Source of the DNA: Streptomyces sp. CHD11
Lineage (GTDB): Bacteria; Actinomycetota; Actinomycetes; Streptomycetales; Streptomycetaceae
Assembly (NCBI RefSeq): GCF_018638295.1
Contig: NZ_JABTTS010000007.1
Coordinates: forward strand, 147,439-211,438
Direction: 5' to 3'
DNA length: 64,000 nt
In this document: positions 1-9,528 of the stretch, one piece after another
How positions within the stretch are numbered: position 1 is the stretch's first letter
How the letters are laid out: every line of letters starts with the position of its first letter
Translations under genes and position numbers: made by a program
Notes under the pieces: generated by a model
Seen by the model: the letters and a program-made list of their open reading frames with translations, nothing else
Told to the model about the DNA's origin: nothing
The model's database searches: none

Positions 1-97
1 CATCGAGGTCGAACTCTTCAACGACGGCCTGTGGGCCCGCGACGGCCGCGAGGTCCTCGCCGAGACGGCGGCACGGTTCGCAGAGCACGCGGGGTAG
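1..97 (+). CDS. C-terminal end of a sugar phosphate isomerase/epimerase-like protein (partial)
   Basis: Only the last 31 codons are inside the window; reading from base 2 gives a tail that begins IEVELFNDGLWARDG and ends at TAG. The IEVE-F--LWARDG pattern followed by a helix (EVLAETAARF) resembles the last beta-strand and helix of xylose-isomerase-like TIM-barrel proteins, which act on sugars or inositol derivatives. The gene converges on the ESX operon with only about 20 bases between the stops. The family call rests on a short tail, so it is tentative. Confidence 0.5.
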   Translation, partial: IEVELFNDGLWARDGREVLAETAARFAEHAG

Positions 98-119
98 CGG
101 CCGCGCGCGGAGCGCACCC

Positions 120-1640
120 TCAGACCTCCGGCCCCGCCTCCGGCACACCGGCCCGCAGATGCGCCCCCAGATGACGCAGCACGACCAGCGCACCGGCGTC
201 GGACCCGTCGCCCAGCGGGTAGTGCAGGGCGGGTGCGGAGGCGGGCCCCAGGACGACGGGCCGCACCTCGACGGGCGGGCGGCGGGCGTGGGTGAGCCCG
301 ATGCCCCGTACGTCCCGGGCGCCCAGGGTGAAGGCGACCGGGACGGGCGGCGCCTGGAGCACGGGAGCCGTGGTGAGGTCGCGGGGGCCCCGCCGCACCG
401 AGGCCAGCATCGTCGTCAGGCCGTGTTCCCCGACGAGGGTTTCGGCGAGCGGAGTGATCGCCTCCAGGGGCGGTTCCTCGTCCTGCCCGTATCCGATGGT
501 GAGGGTCATGTCCTGCTCGACGCCCGCGGTGGTCCGCGTGACCCGGATCCACGCCAGCGCCGGCCGGCCGGGATGTCCCGTCACGAGCAGATGGGTGGGC
601 TCGGGGGCCCGGTCGCGGGCCAGTTCGGTGAGCCGGCGCGGTGACCAGGGCAGATTGACGGGTTCCGCGGTGCCCCAGCCGGCCGGTGCGGAACCGGTGA
701 GTGCCCGCCAGGCCGCCTCCAGGGCCTCGCCCAGGACGATGTCCTCGTGCGCGGGGAGCGCCGTACGGAACGCCACGACGAGCTGCCGGTCCCGTGACGG
801 GGACGTCCGGCCGAACGCCTCGGCGACCGAGGCGGTGCCGTCCGCCCCGAGCGCGGGCGTGAACGTCCCGTCCCGCCAGCGCAGTACCGTCCCGGACAGC
901 CCGTCGTAGTAGCCCTGTGCGGGGTCCTGGACGACCCAGCGGTTGGGCACCTGGAGGAGGGTGGCGCGTGCGGGGGCGCTGAGCCGGACGTGCGGCGGGG
1001 TGACGATCTGCAGGGCGCGGTCCGACTCGGAGGTGCCGCGCAGTACCTCGGACAGCCAGGTGGTCAGGGCCAGGACCGGGCGGTCGGCCAGGACGACGGA
1101 TGTGGTCGCGGTGAGGACGTCGACGACCGGCTGCTCGTCCTCGGGTACGGCGACGGCGTGCACGTCAGCCGTCCCGTCGGTGGCGGGCCGCCCGCCGTCC
1201 GGTGCGGTGGTCGTGCGCGCGTCCGTCCCGCCGGTGACCGGTGCACCACCGCCGGTCCCGGCGGTCGCGCGTACGTCCACGACCTCGGTGCCCGCCGCTC
1301 GCCCGGGCCAGGTGCCGCCGCCCAGCAGCAGGGCGAGCCGGCCGCACACCGACGCCGCCAGCCTTTCGGCCCCGGGCACGGCGCCGGAGGCCCTGACCTC
1401 GGTCCACCAGAACGGCACGGGCACGTCCCGCCCGAGCAGCCGCTCGGCCTCCCCGGGGACCTGGACGAGCTGCGGGGCCTCCACGGACACCAGGGGCCGG
1501 CCGTCCGGGGCGCACAGGCGCAGTACGGCACCCCCGGACGCCGGGCTCACCTCGGCCTCGGGTCCGCCCGCGTACAGGCCGGCCAGCAGGGCCCAGGCGT
1601 CCGGCATCCTCGGGGTGAGGGCGATGAGGTCCTTGGTCAC
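120..1640 (-). CDS. ESX-associated conserved protein, DUF6177-like
   Basis: This 506-residue protein is the last gene of the ESX operon. Its GTG start overlaps the eccC stop by 4 nt (GTGA), so translation is coupled to EccC. I see no signal peptide, no clear membrane segment and no nucleotide-binding motif. An acidic, Gly/Thr-rich low-complexity stretch (about residues 110-165) separates two globular parts. I recall proteins of this type next to eccC in Streptomyces under the name DUF6177, but that is memory rather than a search. Position and coupling suggest a cytosolic accessory or substrate-handling role in secretion; the biochemical function is unknown. It could occupy the position of a divergent EccE-like component, but it lacks the membrane anchor expected of EccE. 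Confidence 0.6.
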   Translation of the reverse strand: MTKDLIALTPRMPDAWALLAGLYAGGPEAEVSPASGGAVLRLCAPDGRPLVSVEAPQLVQVPGEAERLLGRDVPVPFWWTEVRASGAVPGAERLAASVCGRLALLLGGGTWPGRAAGTEVVDVRATAGTGGGAPVTGGTDARTTTAPDGGRPATDGTADVHAVAVPEDEQPVVDVLTATTSVVLADRPVLALTTWLSEVLRGTSESDRALQIVTPPHVRLSAPARATLLQVPNRWVVQDPAQGYYDGLSGTVLRWRDGTFTPALGADGTASVAEAFGRTSPSRDRQLVVAFRTALPAHEDIVLGEALEAAWRALTGSAPAGWGTAEPVNLPWSPRRLTELARDRAPEPTHLLVTGHPGRPALAWIRVTRTTAGVEQDMTLTIGYGQDEEPPLEAITPLAETLVGEHGLTTMLASVRRGPRDLTTAPVLQAPPVPVAFTLGARDVRGIGLTHARRPPVEVRPVVLGPASAPALHYPLGDGSDAGALVVLRHLGAHLRAGVPEAGPEV

Positions 1641-4600
1641 GGCGTGTCCCCTTCCTCACCGGTCAGTGCGGTCTGGACGAGTCGGTGGTGTCGGCCGCGG
1701 CGGACGAAGGTGCCACGGCCCGGCGGCTGCTGGGAGGCGTACAGGCCGGGGAAGAGCTGTCCCTCGGTGCGGTCGCCGGTCATCACCAGGGCGGTGGTGC
1801 CCGTCTCGCGCAGGGTGGTCAGCAGGGGTTCGTACAGCGCGCGGGAGGCTCCCGCGGTGCGGCGTGCCAGGACGAAGTGCAGGCCGATGTCCTGTGCGGA
1901 GGAGACGTACGGCAGGAACGGGGCGAGCGGCTGCTGCCCGGCGGTGGTGAGGATGTCGTAGTCGTCGGCGAGGATGACGATCCGGGGGCCGCTGAAGGCG
2001 GGTTCGCCGGTCTCTGGCGCGTCCGGGTCGGCGGTCTCGGGCAGCCGCTTGTCGAGTTCGGCGGCGATGCCCGTGGCGAGGGCGGCGGCGAGCGTGGCGT
2101 TGTGGGCGTAGCCGCCCCGGTAGGGCTCCGGGACGACGCCGCGCAGGCCGCGACGCGGGTCGAAGACACCGAAGACGAGCTCCTCCTCGGAGTACCGCTC
2201 GACGAGCCCGGCGACGATCAGCTTCAGCAGGTTCGTCTTGCCGCACTCGTTGTCGCCGAGGACCATCAGGTGCTGGTCGCCACCGAACAGGTCCAGAGTG
2301 ACCGGGGCGAGGGCGTCCTGGTCGAGGCCGAGGGGTATCCGCCGCGGTTCGGCGGCCGGCGAGGGCAGCCGGGTCACCGGCAGCCGGGCCGGCAGCACCC
2401 GCACCGGGGCGGCGGGCTCGCCGTGCCAGGTGGCGCGGACGGTCCGGGCGGCCGTGTCGAGGGCCGGGCCCACATCACCGGTGGTCGCCGAGCCGTCGAT
2501 ACGGGGCAGGGCGGCCTGTGCGAACAGCTTCCCGTCGGTGAGCACCCGGCCGGGCACGTCCGGCGAGAGGGTCTGGGAGAGCTTGCGGTCGACGGAGGAG
2601 TCGGCGGGGTCGTTCAGGCGCAGCTCGATACGGGTGCCGAAGAGCGACTGGGTGGCGATCCGGACGTCGTTCCAGCGCAGCATGCCCGCCACCACGTGGA
2701 TGCCGTAGCCGCCGCCCCGCTTCAGCAGGTCGGCGACCGGCTCGTCGAGGTCGGAGAAGTCGTCGCGCAGCGCGCCGAACCCGTCGACGACGAGGACGAC
2801 ATCGGTGGAGCCGAGCTGAGGCAGCCGGCCCCGGTCGCGGAGCCGGCGCAACTGGTCGACGGAGTCGATGCCGTGCTCGCGGAACAGCTCCTCGCGCTCG
2901 GTGAGCATGGTGCGCACCTCGGCGACGGTGCGGGCCGCGCGCTCCCGGTCGGCCCGTCCGGCGATCCCGCCGACGTGCGGCAGGGTCGCGAGCGCCGACA
3001 GCCCGCCGCCGACCAGGTCCAGGCCGTACACGGCGACGTCGCGGGGGGTGTGGGTGAGCGCCAGGGACAGGACGAGGGTGCGCAGCAGGGTGGTCTTGCC
3101 GGACTGGGGGCCGCCGATCACGGCCAGATGACCGCCCGCCGTGGTCAGGTCCACCACCCACTGGCCCTGCCACTGCCGGGCCGGGTCGTCGAGCACGCCG
3201 AGCGGCACCCGCATCCCGCCCTCGGCGCGTGCCAGGCGCAGTCCGTGCTCGGACACCCGGACCGGTCCGGCGGCGGTGTCGAGGGCGACGGCGTCCGGCA
3301 GCGGGGGCAGCCACACGCGCCGTACGGCGGGCGCGGCCCCGGCGAGCCCGTCGACCATGAGGGAGAGCACGGTCGGGCCGGTCTCCCGCCGGGTGGCCGC
3401 GGGCCTCTCCTCCGGCTCCTCCTGCCGCTCCCCGGTGTTGTACGCCGGATAGGGCAGGGCGAGCGGCTCGGCGTCCCCCTGCTCCCGGGCCACCGGGCCG
3501 CGGTGGGCGCCGGAGACGTAGCCGGCCTTGAACCGTTCGTAGGTGGAGGTGTCGACCTTGAGGTAGCCGAAGCCGGGCAAGGGCGGGAGGTGGAAGGCGT
3601 CGGTGGTGTCCAGGACCGTACGGGACTCGTCGGCGGAGAAGGTCCGCAGACCGAGCCGGTACGACAGATAGGTGTCCAGCCCCTTCAGCTTGCCGCCCTC
3701 GATGCGCTGGCTGGACAGCAGCAGATGCACGCCGATGGAGCGGCCGATGCGTCCGATGGAGAGGAACAGGTCGATGAAGTCGGGCTTGGCGGTGAGGAGT
3801 TCGCCGAACTCGTCGATGACGACGAACAGGTGCGGGAGCGGTTCGAGGTCCGGCCGCTCGGTGGCGCGCAGCACGGCGTAGTGCCCGATGTCGGCGACGT
3901 TGCCGGCGTCCTTCAGGACCTGCTGGCGGCGCTTGACCTCACCGGCGAGGCTGGTGTGGACGCGTTCGACGAGACCGGCCTGGTTCTCCAGGTTGGTGAT
4001 CATGCCGGCGGTGTGGGGGAGTTCGGCGAAGGGGGCGAAGGTGGCGCCGCCCTTGTAGTCGACCAGGACGAGGGCGAGATCCTCGGGGGAGTGGGTGGCG
4101 GCCAGGGCGAGGACGAGGGTGCGCAGCAGCTCGCTCTTGCCGGAGCCGGTCGCGCCGACGCACAGCCCGTGCGGGCCCATGCCGAGCTGGGAGGACTCCT
4201 TGAGGTCCAGCAGGACGGGTTCGTGGCGGTCCGTCAGGCCGATGGGGACGCGGAGGAAGTCGCGTTCGCCGCGGGGCTTCCACAGGGCGGACAGGTCGAG
4301 TCGGGCGGGGTCGGTGATGCCGAGGAGCACGGGGAAGTCGACCGGGCCGGTGACGGGGCTGCCCTCGGCGACCGACTCCGGTGAGAGCCGCAGCGGGGCC
4401 AGCAGCCGGGCGATGCCCTCCGCCCCGGCCGCACCGACCGGGTCGACGGTGCCCTCCGCGGTGCGGGCCGGTGCGGCGGCGTCCTCGGCGGCGGAGGCGC
4501 GCAGGTCCTCGACCGTCACCCGCTCCCCGTCGACGGTGATGCGCACGCTCACCTCGTCCGGCTCGTCCACCTGCTCCCCCAGGAGGTGCAGCACCGTGAT

Positions 4601-5647
4601 GCCCATGTCCGCCAGCCCCACCGCCGAGTCGGGGCGGGGCAGTTCGGCCGCCGGCTCACCGTGCGCGTCGACCACCACCAGCAGCCGGTCCGCCAGCCGC
4701 AGCGCGCCGCGGTCGGCCAGCCCGCGCCGCACCTCCGCCGCGTAGGCGGAGCGCCGGCCCAGCTCGTGCCGCAGCAGGTCGGCCAGCTGCCCGAGGTCGG
4801 GCGCGATACGGCGGGCGGTCACCGGGCCGTCGTGCGCCCGCGGATCCAGCACGTGCGGCAGCCACTTCGCCCACTGCCACTCGGCGATCCGCTCCCCGGG
4901 CACGGCCAGCGCCAGCGCGACGTCGTCGGGAGCGTGCGTCACCGCCGTCTGCGTCAACAGCGCGCGTACGACCCGCAGTACGTCCTCCCGGTCGCCGACC
5001 ACGCTGACGTTCCCCGCCCGGTCCAACGGCACCGTCAGGGGCATGTCGGCGGCCGTCGCGAACCGGCGCTGCAGGGCACGCGCCTCGTTGAGCATGAACG
5101 GGTCCGGCGGCGTCAGCACCCCGCCGGAACCGCTCTGCTCGATCGCCGGCTCCGGCACCGGCACGTCCCCCACACCGACCCTCACCCGCAGGAAGTCGGT
5201 GTCCCGGCGGCGCCGTTCCCACAGCCGGGCAGGATCCCGCACCAGGTCGTACAGGGCCGCCGGCGGAGGGTTCAGCTCCCGCTGCGCGTCGCGCAACCGG
5301 CGCTGCGCGGAACCGAGTTCCTCCCGCAGCTCCTCCAGGTACTCCAGATACCGCTCCCGCTGCGTACGCCGGGTGCGCTGCGCCTTGCCGCGCTGCGACA
5401 GGAACAGCGCCACGGCCCCCAGCAGCGCGAAGACCAGCACCACCGCGCCCACCACCGCGAACCGGCTGTTGCGGATCACGGTCATCATGATCACGGAACC
5501 CATGACGCCGGCCATCGGCAGCAGCGCGGTGGCCGCGTTGCCGATCTTCCCTTCGGGCAGGTTGGGCGGCGCCTCGACCGCCCGGGGCCGGGCGGGCCCG
5601 GCGGGCCGGGTGCTGCGGGCGGGCCGGTGGACGATTCTCAGGGTCAC
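1637..5647 (-). CDS. eccC: Type VII secretion FtsK/SpoIIIE ATPase EccC
   Basis: EccC is the motor of type VII secretion; it recognises WXG100 substrates and powers export at the membrane. The 1336-residue protein has two adjacent N-terminal membrane helices (about residues 37-85), a coiled, Arg/Glu-rich stretch, and three FtsK/SpoIIIE domains. Three Walker A motifs are visible: GATGSGKSELL, GGPQSGKTTLL and GDNECGKTNLL, and the first domain has a clear Walker B (HLFVVIDEFGELL). It is a fused EccCa-EccCb, the usual Firmicute/Streptomyces form. The start is GTG at 5647 with GGAGAGG upstream. It lies 61 nt after the MinD-like gene and overlaps the DUF6177-like gene by 4 nt. The identity is secure. 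Confidence 0.95.
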   Translation of the reverse strand: MTLRIVHRPARSTRPAGPARPRAVEAPPNLPEGKIGNAATALLPMAGVMGSVIMMTVIRNSRFAVVGAVVLVFALLGAVALFLSQRGKAQRTRRTQRERYLEYLEELREELGSAQRRLRDAQRELNPPPAALYDLVRDPARLWERRRRDTDFLRVRVGVGDVPVPEPAIEQSGSGGVLTPPDPFMLNEARALQRRFATAADMPLTVPLDRAGNVSVVGDREDVLRVVRALLTQTAVTHAPDDVALALAVPGERIAEWQWAKWLPHVLDPRAHDGPVTARRIAPDLGQLADLLRHELGRRSAYAAEVRRGLADRGALRLADRLLVVVDAHGEPAAELPRPDSAVGLADMGITVLHLLGEQVDEPDEVSVRITVDGERVTVEDLRASAAEDAAAPARTAEGTVDPVGAAGAEGIARLLAPLRLSPESVAEGSPVTGPVDFPVLLGITDPARLDLSALWKPRGERDFLRVPIGLTDRHEPVLLDLKESSQLGMGPHGLCVGATGSGKSELLRTLVLALAATHSPEDLALVLVDYKGGATFAPFAELPHTAGMITNLENQAGLVERVHTSLAGEVKRRQQVLKDAGNVADIGHYAVLRATERPDLEPLPHLFVVIDEFGELLTAKPDFIDLFLSIGRIGRSIGVHLLLSSQRIEGGKLKGLDTYLSYRLGLRTFSADESRTVLDTTDAFHLPPLPGFGYLKVDTSTYERFKAGYVSGAHRGPVAREQGDAEPLALPYPAYNTGERQEEPEERPAATRRETGPTVLSLMVDGLAGAAPAVRRVWLPPLPDAVALDTAAGPVRVSEHGLRLARAEGGMRVPLGVLDDPARQWQGQWVVDLTTAGGHLAVIGGPQSGKTTLLRTLVLSLALTHTPRDVAVYGLDLVGGGLSALATLPHVGGIAGRADRERAARTVAEVRTMLTEREELFREHGIDSVDQLRRLRDRGRLPQLGSTDVVLVVDGFGALRDDFSDLDEPVADLLKRGGGYGIHVVAGMLRWNDVRIATQSLFGTRIELRLNDPADSSVDRKLSQTLSPDVPGRVLTDGKLFAQAALPRIDGSATTGDVGPALDTAARTVRATWHGEPAAPVRVLPARLPVTRLPSPAAEPRRIPLGLDQDALAPVTLDLFGGDQHLMVLGDNECGKTNLLKLIVAGLVERYSEEELVFGVFDPRRGLRGVVPEPYRGGYAHNATLAAALATGIAAELDKRLPETADPDAPETGEPAFSGPRIVILADDYDILTTAGQQPLAPFLPYVSSAQDIGLHFVLARRTAGASRALYEPLLTTLRETGTTALVMTGDRTEGQLFPGLYASQQPPGRGTFVRRGRHHRLVQTALTGEEGDTP

Positions 5648-5708
5648 GGACGGACCTCTCCGGAGCGGGTCGGAACGGAGGAGGGACGGGGCAGGACCGG
5701 CCGGGTAC

Positions 5709-6941
5709 TCATCGCACCCTCACCGCGCGCTCCATCACCTCGGCGGCCAGCCGCAGCGCGGCCTGTCGCGTGGCGTGCGCCAGGAGATCGGTACGGATGG
5801 GGCCGCCGCCGGCCAGATGACGGTCGTACGGCACGGTGACGACGGTGACACCGGCCTCCTTGAGATGTCCGGCGGCGGTCTTCTCGTCGAGGAGCGTGTC
5901 GGGGGTGCTCGACATCAGCGCCACGACCGTCGTGGCCAGCGCCGAGTGCGGGAGCCGGGCCAGCCAGTCCAGCACCTGACGGGTGGCGTCGACGCCCTCC
6001 GCCGTGGTCGGCGCGACCACGACCCGGGCGTGCGCGGTGTCCATCGCCGTGCGGGCCACCTCGCCGGGCAGCGTCTCGCAGTCGGCCACGATCACCGCGA
6101 AGTAGCGGCGCAGCGCCAGCGTCACCTTGCGGTACGCCGTCATGTCGAGCGGCGGACCGACCTGGCCCCGGCTCGCGGGCAGCAGCCAGCCGCCGTCGGA
6201 CACCGGCACCAGGTAGCCGGTCACGTCCGTCAGGCTCATGGACGGCTGGAGGACCGGCGCGAGATCGGCACAGGTCCAGCGCACCGCCTCGGCGCCCATG
6301 CGCACCGGCAGGGTGCCCAGCGCGGTGTCCGCCTCCAGGGTCAGCACCGGGTCGTGCCGGTAGTGGTTGAGGGTGCGCCCGAGCAGCGCGGAGACGGTGG
6401 ACTTACCGACACCGCCCCGGATGGAGGTGACGGCCACCACCCGGCCCGTGGTGACGGGTTGCTGCACCTCACGGGCGATCCGGGTCTGCTCGGCGACGTC
6501 CTGCGCCGCGGACGAGGTGAGCCCTCGCAGCACCCTCCCGGTGCGGCGGGACACGGAGTCGCCGTGGAGGGGACGCCCCAGGGCGAGGAGGAGACGGGGG
6601 TCGAGGGTGGGTGCGGACTCGGGGGCGGGGGCCGCCGGGAGGCGGGCACCCGGGGCGGGGCGAGCCGGTGCCACGGGCCGCTCCGGGAGCGGGGCGCCGA
6701 CGGCCTGCGGGGAGGCGGACTCCCCGGGCCGGGCCTCCGGGCCCGGGTGGCTGCTCCCGGAGTCCCCGGAGTCCCCGGAGCGCTCCGAGCCCTCGGCGGT
6801 CTCGGAGTTCCCGTGGTTCCCGAAGCCGCCACCCCCGCTCAGCTCCCGCAGCACATCCCGCTGCCAGTCGCCACCGTCGCCACCGCCCGCGCCGCGTGCC
6901 GGCGGCCGCTCCTGCCCCTGACCGTCCTGCCCCTGCGTCAT
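5709..6941 (-). CDS. MinD/ParA-like P-loop ATPase of the ESX locus
   Basis: The 410-residue protein has a disordered N-terminal half rich in Gly, Pro, Ser and Glu (to about residue 160), then a SIMIBI ATPase domain. The deviant Walker A is VTSIRGGVGKST (GGVGKS at 176-181), and the downstream VIVADCETLPGEVA is the switch II/Walker B region. MinD-like proteins with long disordered N-termini (EspI-type) are known accessories of mycobacterial ESX loci, where they are thought to couple secretion to energy state. A longer frame starts upstream at 7076, but ATG 6941 has GGGAG in front of it and avoids overlap with eccD, which ends 13 nt before. Partner identity and substrate are inferred from position. 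Confidence 0.8.
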   Translation of the reverse strand: MTQGQDGQGQERPPARGAGGGDGGDWQRDVLRELSGGGGFGNHGNSETAEGSERSGDSGDSGSSHPGPEARPGESASPQAVGAPLPERPVAPARPAPGARLPAAPAPESAPTLDPRLLLALGRPLHGDSVSRRTGRVLRGLTSSAAQDVAEQTRIAREVQQPVTTGRVVAVTSIRGGVGKSTVSALLGRTLNHYRHDPVLTLEADTALGTLPVRMGAEAVRWTCADLAPVLQPSMSLTDVTGYLVPVSDGGWLLPASRGQVGPPLDMTAYRKVTLALRRYFAVIVADCETLPGEVARTAMDTAHARVVVAPTTAEGVDATRQVLDWLARLPHSALATTVVALMSSTPDTLLDEKTAAGHLKEAGVTVVTVPYDRHLAGGGPIRTDLLAHATRQAALRLAAEVMERAVRVR

Positions 6942-6954
6942 GCCGCCGTGCTCC

Positions 6955-8340
6955 CTAGGCAAAGGTGTCGAGCAGTCGCCCGTACACACCGAACACGCCG
7001 ACGAGCAGCGGAAGCAACGTGATGACCCCCACCGATTCGAGCAGGTCACCGGCGCGCCGCAGCCGCACCCGCACATGCTCGGCCGGCTCCACAGCGAGCA
7101 CGGCGAGCGGCAGGACCGCCAGGGCGACGAGGACGGCCAGCGGTGCGGCGGCCGAGGCCCGCTCCGCCCACACCAGCAGCAGCCGTACGACGACGAACGC
7201 CGCGGCGACCGGCAGCACGACCACCTCGGCGACCAGCGGAAACGCCCGCGCCCGCAGGGCCAGCACCACCGCGACGACCGCGGCCAGCGACACCGTCCAC
7301 GCGGAGGGATCCCGCAGCGCCAGTACGGCGGCCGCGGCGGCGGACCCGGCCAGCGTGACCGTGGCGAGCACCAGACCGCGATGGGCGGCGGCCAGGGCGG
7401 CGGACACCTGGTAACGGCTGACGGAGACCCCTCCGGCCCGGCGGTCGTCGAGCCCTGACAACCCGGACACCATCAGCGCGAGCCGCGGCAGCACCCCGAG
7501 CGCCACCACACAGACGACGCCGAGCACGGCCCCGACCCGCGCCTGCTCCGGCGCGGTCCCGGCGCCGGACTGCACGGCGATCGCGGCCTCCCAGCCGACG
7601 GCGGTCACGGCCACGGCACCGGCGCCCACGATCCCGCCCCGCCCCAGCGGCGTGAACAGCCCGAGCAGCGCCAGGAACAGCACACCTACGACGGCTACCC
7701 CACCGAGCCGCAGAGCGCCCGCCGAGGACCCCCCGAGGTCGTCGACCAGGCTCCACACGCCCAGTACACCGAGCGCGCCACCGGCACACAGGAGGGTCGC
7801 GGCGAGAGCGTGCCTGCGCACCCGACCCAGGACCGCTCCGGCGACGGCTGCCGCACCGGCGGCGGCGAGCAGGGCACCGGCGACGACCGACCGGTCGTAC
7901 TGCGCACGCGCGAACAGAGCGGCGACCACCACCCAGCCCACGCACGCGACACCGGCCGTGACCCGCCGAGCGGCCGGCCCCCATACCCACGCCCGGTGAC
8001 CGAGATCCTCGGCCACCTCGTCGGTGACGTCGTGTACGACGGGAGCGGGCGGGGCGTCCTCCGCACGGACCAGACGCAGCACGGCCCCGTCACGAATGCC
8101 CGCGCTCTCCAGTGTGCTGTCGTGATCGAGCGCGGAACCGTCCACCGTGACGAGGTGACGTACGGCGGGCCGCCCCGCCGCGCGGTCGTCCAGCACCCGC
8201 ATGATCTCGGGCAGCAGCAGTCCGACCGGCTCCCGCGCCGGAAGCACCAGGTCGACACGCCGCCGCTCACCGACCAGCGTGACCCGGCTCAACACCGCGG
8301 GCCCACTGGCCGTTTCCCTGCTCAAGGCCCCCGTAGACAT
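6955..8340 (-). CDS. eccD: Type VII secretion integral membrane protein EccD
   Basis: EccD forms the main membrane vestibule of the ESX core. This 461-residue protein starts with a ubiquitin-like (YukD) domain of about 95 residues (RVTLVGERRRVDLVLPARE onward). A linker and a run of about eleven hydrophobic helices follow, covering most of residues 125-461. I chose ATG 8340 (MSTGALSRET), because the in-frame extension to 8394 would run into the preceding membrane-protein gene. Between EccD and EccC lies the MinD-like gene. EccB, EccE and mycosin (MycP), the other usual core parts, are not found in this window. Confidence 0.9.
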   Translation of the reverse strand: MSTGALSRETASGPAVLSRVTLVGERRRVDLVLPAREPVGLLLPEIMRVLDDRAAGRPAVRHLVTVDGSALDHDSTLESAGIRDGAVLRLVRAEDAPPAPVVHDVTDEVAEDLGHRAWVWGPAARRVTAGVACVGWVVVAALFARAQYDRSVVAGALLAAAGAAAVAGAVLGRVRRHALAATLLCAGGALGVLGVWSLVDDLGGSSAGALRLGGVAVVGVLFLALLGLFTPLGRGGIVGAGAVAVTAVGWEAAIAVQSGAGTAPEQARVGAVLGVVCVVALGVLPRLALMVSGLSGLDDRRAGGVSVSRYQVSAALAAAHRGLVLATVTLAGSAAAAAVLALRDPSAWTVSLAAVVAVVLALRARAFPLVAEVVVLPVAAAFVVVRLLLVWAERASAAAPLAVLVALAVLPLAVLAVEPAEHVRVRLRRAGDLLESVGVITLLPLLVGVFGVYGRLLDTFA

Positions 8341-8356
8341 CACGTTCGCGAACCTA

Positions 8357-8632
8357 TCACCGGCTTGTAGGACCACTGGAGGGCGTGGAAACACCTGGGG
8401 AGTACGGGCTGTCCTGCCCCATCAGCCGATGCGACACGAACGACCACCCCACGCATCCCGCACACAGCACGGCCGCGATCACCATCCCGGCGACCATCTT
8501 CCCCAACCGCTCGTCCACGGCCCGCCGTTGCCGCTGCGCCCCGAACAACAGGGCGTCCCGCAACCGCCGCCGCCGCACGGAAACGGATTCGAGCAGCTGA
8601 CTGTCGTACTCCTGAGCGGACACGCTGATCAT
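8357..8632 (-). CDS. Small single-pass membrane protein of the ESX operon
   Basis: The protein has 91 residues: a charged, Arg-rich cytosolic head (residues 1-46), one hydrophobic helix (about 47-66, GMVIAAVLCAGCVGWSFVS) and a short Ser/Pro-rich outer tail. ATG 8632 is preceded by GAGGTGA. It sits 15 nt behind the immunity gene and 16 nt ahead of eccD, so it belongs to the same transcript. Its shape (short N-terminal segment plus one TM) recalls a stripped-down EccB or EccE anchor, but it has none of their periplasmic domains. Function unknown. Confidence 0.65.
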   Translation of the reverse strand: MISVSAQEYDSQLLESVSVRRRRLRDALLFGAQRQRRAVDERLGKMVAGMVIAAVLCAGCVGWSFVSHRLMGQDSPYSPGVSTPSSGPTSR

Positions 8633-8647
8633 TCACCTCACGTCGGG

Positions 8648-9517
8648 TCAGGTGGGGAATTCGCCGAGCCAGGTGCGCTTGAGCAGGTGCTCGGGCAGGT
8701 ACTCCGACTCGACCTCGATGGGAAGTCCGGCGTCGTGGGCGAGGCAGGCGAGGGCGAGGATCGCGAGGGGGATGTCACCGTCGCCGGTCTCCTGGCGTTC
8801 CTCGCTCGCCGTCCAGTACTCCTTGTGCAGTTCCAGTCCCCGCACCAGGGCCTCGTTGAACTGCTCCGCGTCCCGGCCGGCGAAGCGGTAGAACAGATTG
8901 ATCGGCGGATACAGGACCTTGAGCATCATCTCGCGGTCCATGAACCGAAGCTGGTCCGGATCGGACCCGTCGAACGCGGCGACGAGCTTCTCCCCGAGCC
9001 CCGGCCGCTCCAGCCAGTACGTCTGGAGGGCGTCGACCCAGTGGTAGATGTACTCCTCGAAGACCGCGCCGGAGGCCCGCAGCGTCTCGACCGGCACCTC
9101 GCACAACTGCGTCATCCGCGTCTGGTCCCGGCAGACGACCGCGAGCCAGAAGGCTTCCAGCCAGGTTCCGGCATCCGTGAAGTGTGCGGGCCCCACGGCC
9201 GGGATGTTGCGTACCTGGTGCGCAATCACGCACTCGACGGTCGAGCCCTCAGGAGCGGTCGCCGACGCGAACAGGGCAGACCCGACCTGCATGGCCATGA
9301 CCCACGCTTCCCACGTCTCCAGCTTGGCTGCGGTGGGATCGTCGAGAGTCTGCAACTTGGCCGTGCTCAGGGCTTTGCTGAAGACCCGGCCGAAGCTGTC
9401 TGGATACTCCTCGAGATCCTCAACCTTCGCGACCGTACGGGTGTTCAGTTCCTCTCGGAACGTGTCTGGAATTGTGTGGGTGCCCTCTAGTTCTGGTCGT
9501 GAAATCCTCGTCTGCAC
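8648..9517 (-). CDS. Immunity protein, Imm49 family, cognate to the upstream toxin
   Basis: Imm49-type proteins are all-helical and are encoded directly behind polymorphic toxins, protecting the producer from the toxin's C-terminal domain. This 289-residue protein has no signal peptide or TM. It shows the pattern I associate with Imm49: a WLEAFWLAVVCRD helix, then VPVETLRASGAVFEEYIYHWVDALQTYW, and a late helix that starts at PLAILALACLAHDAGLP. The start is GTG 9517 with AAGGAAACTGCAC ahead of it, only 11 nt after the toxin stop. The tight pairing with an REase-tipped toxin supports the assignment. Direct contact with the nuclease domain is inferred. Confidence 0.8.
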   Translation of the reverse strand: MQTRISRPELEGTHTIPDTFREELNTRTVAKVEDLEEYPDSFGRVFSKALSTAKLQTLDDPTAAKLETWEAWVMAMQVGSALFASATAPEGSTVECVIAHQVRNIPAVGPAHFTDAGTWLEAFWLAVVCRDQTRMTQLCEVPVETLRASGAVFEEYIYHWVDALQTYWLERPGLGEKLVAAFDGSDPDQLRFMDREMMLKVLYPPINLFYRFAGRDAEQFNEALVRGLELHKEYWTASEERQETGDGDIPLAILALACLAHDAGLPIEVESEYLPEHLLKRTWLGEFPT

Positions 9518-9528
9518 GTGCAGTTTCC

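Noticed and set aside
1685..4384. Plus-strand open frame of about 899 codons opposite eccC
   Set aside because: Low-complexity Gly/Glu/Val/Gln sequence without motifs; eccC on the other strand has clear Walker motifs.
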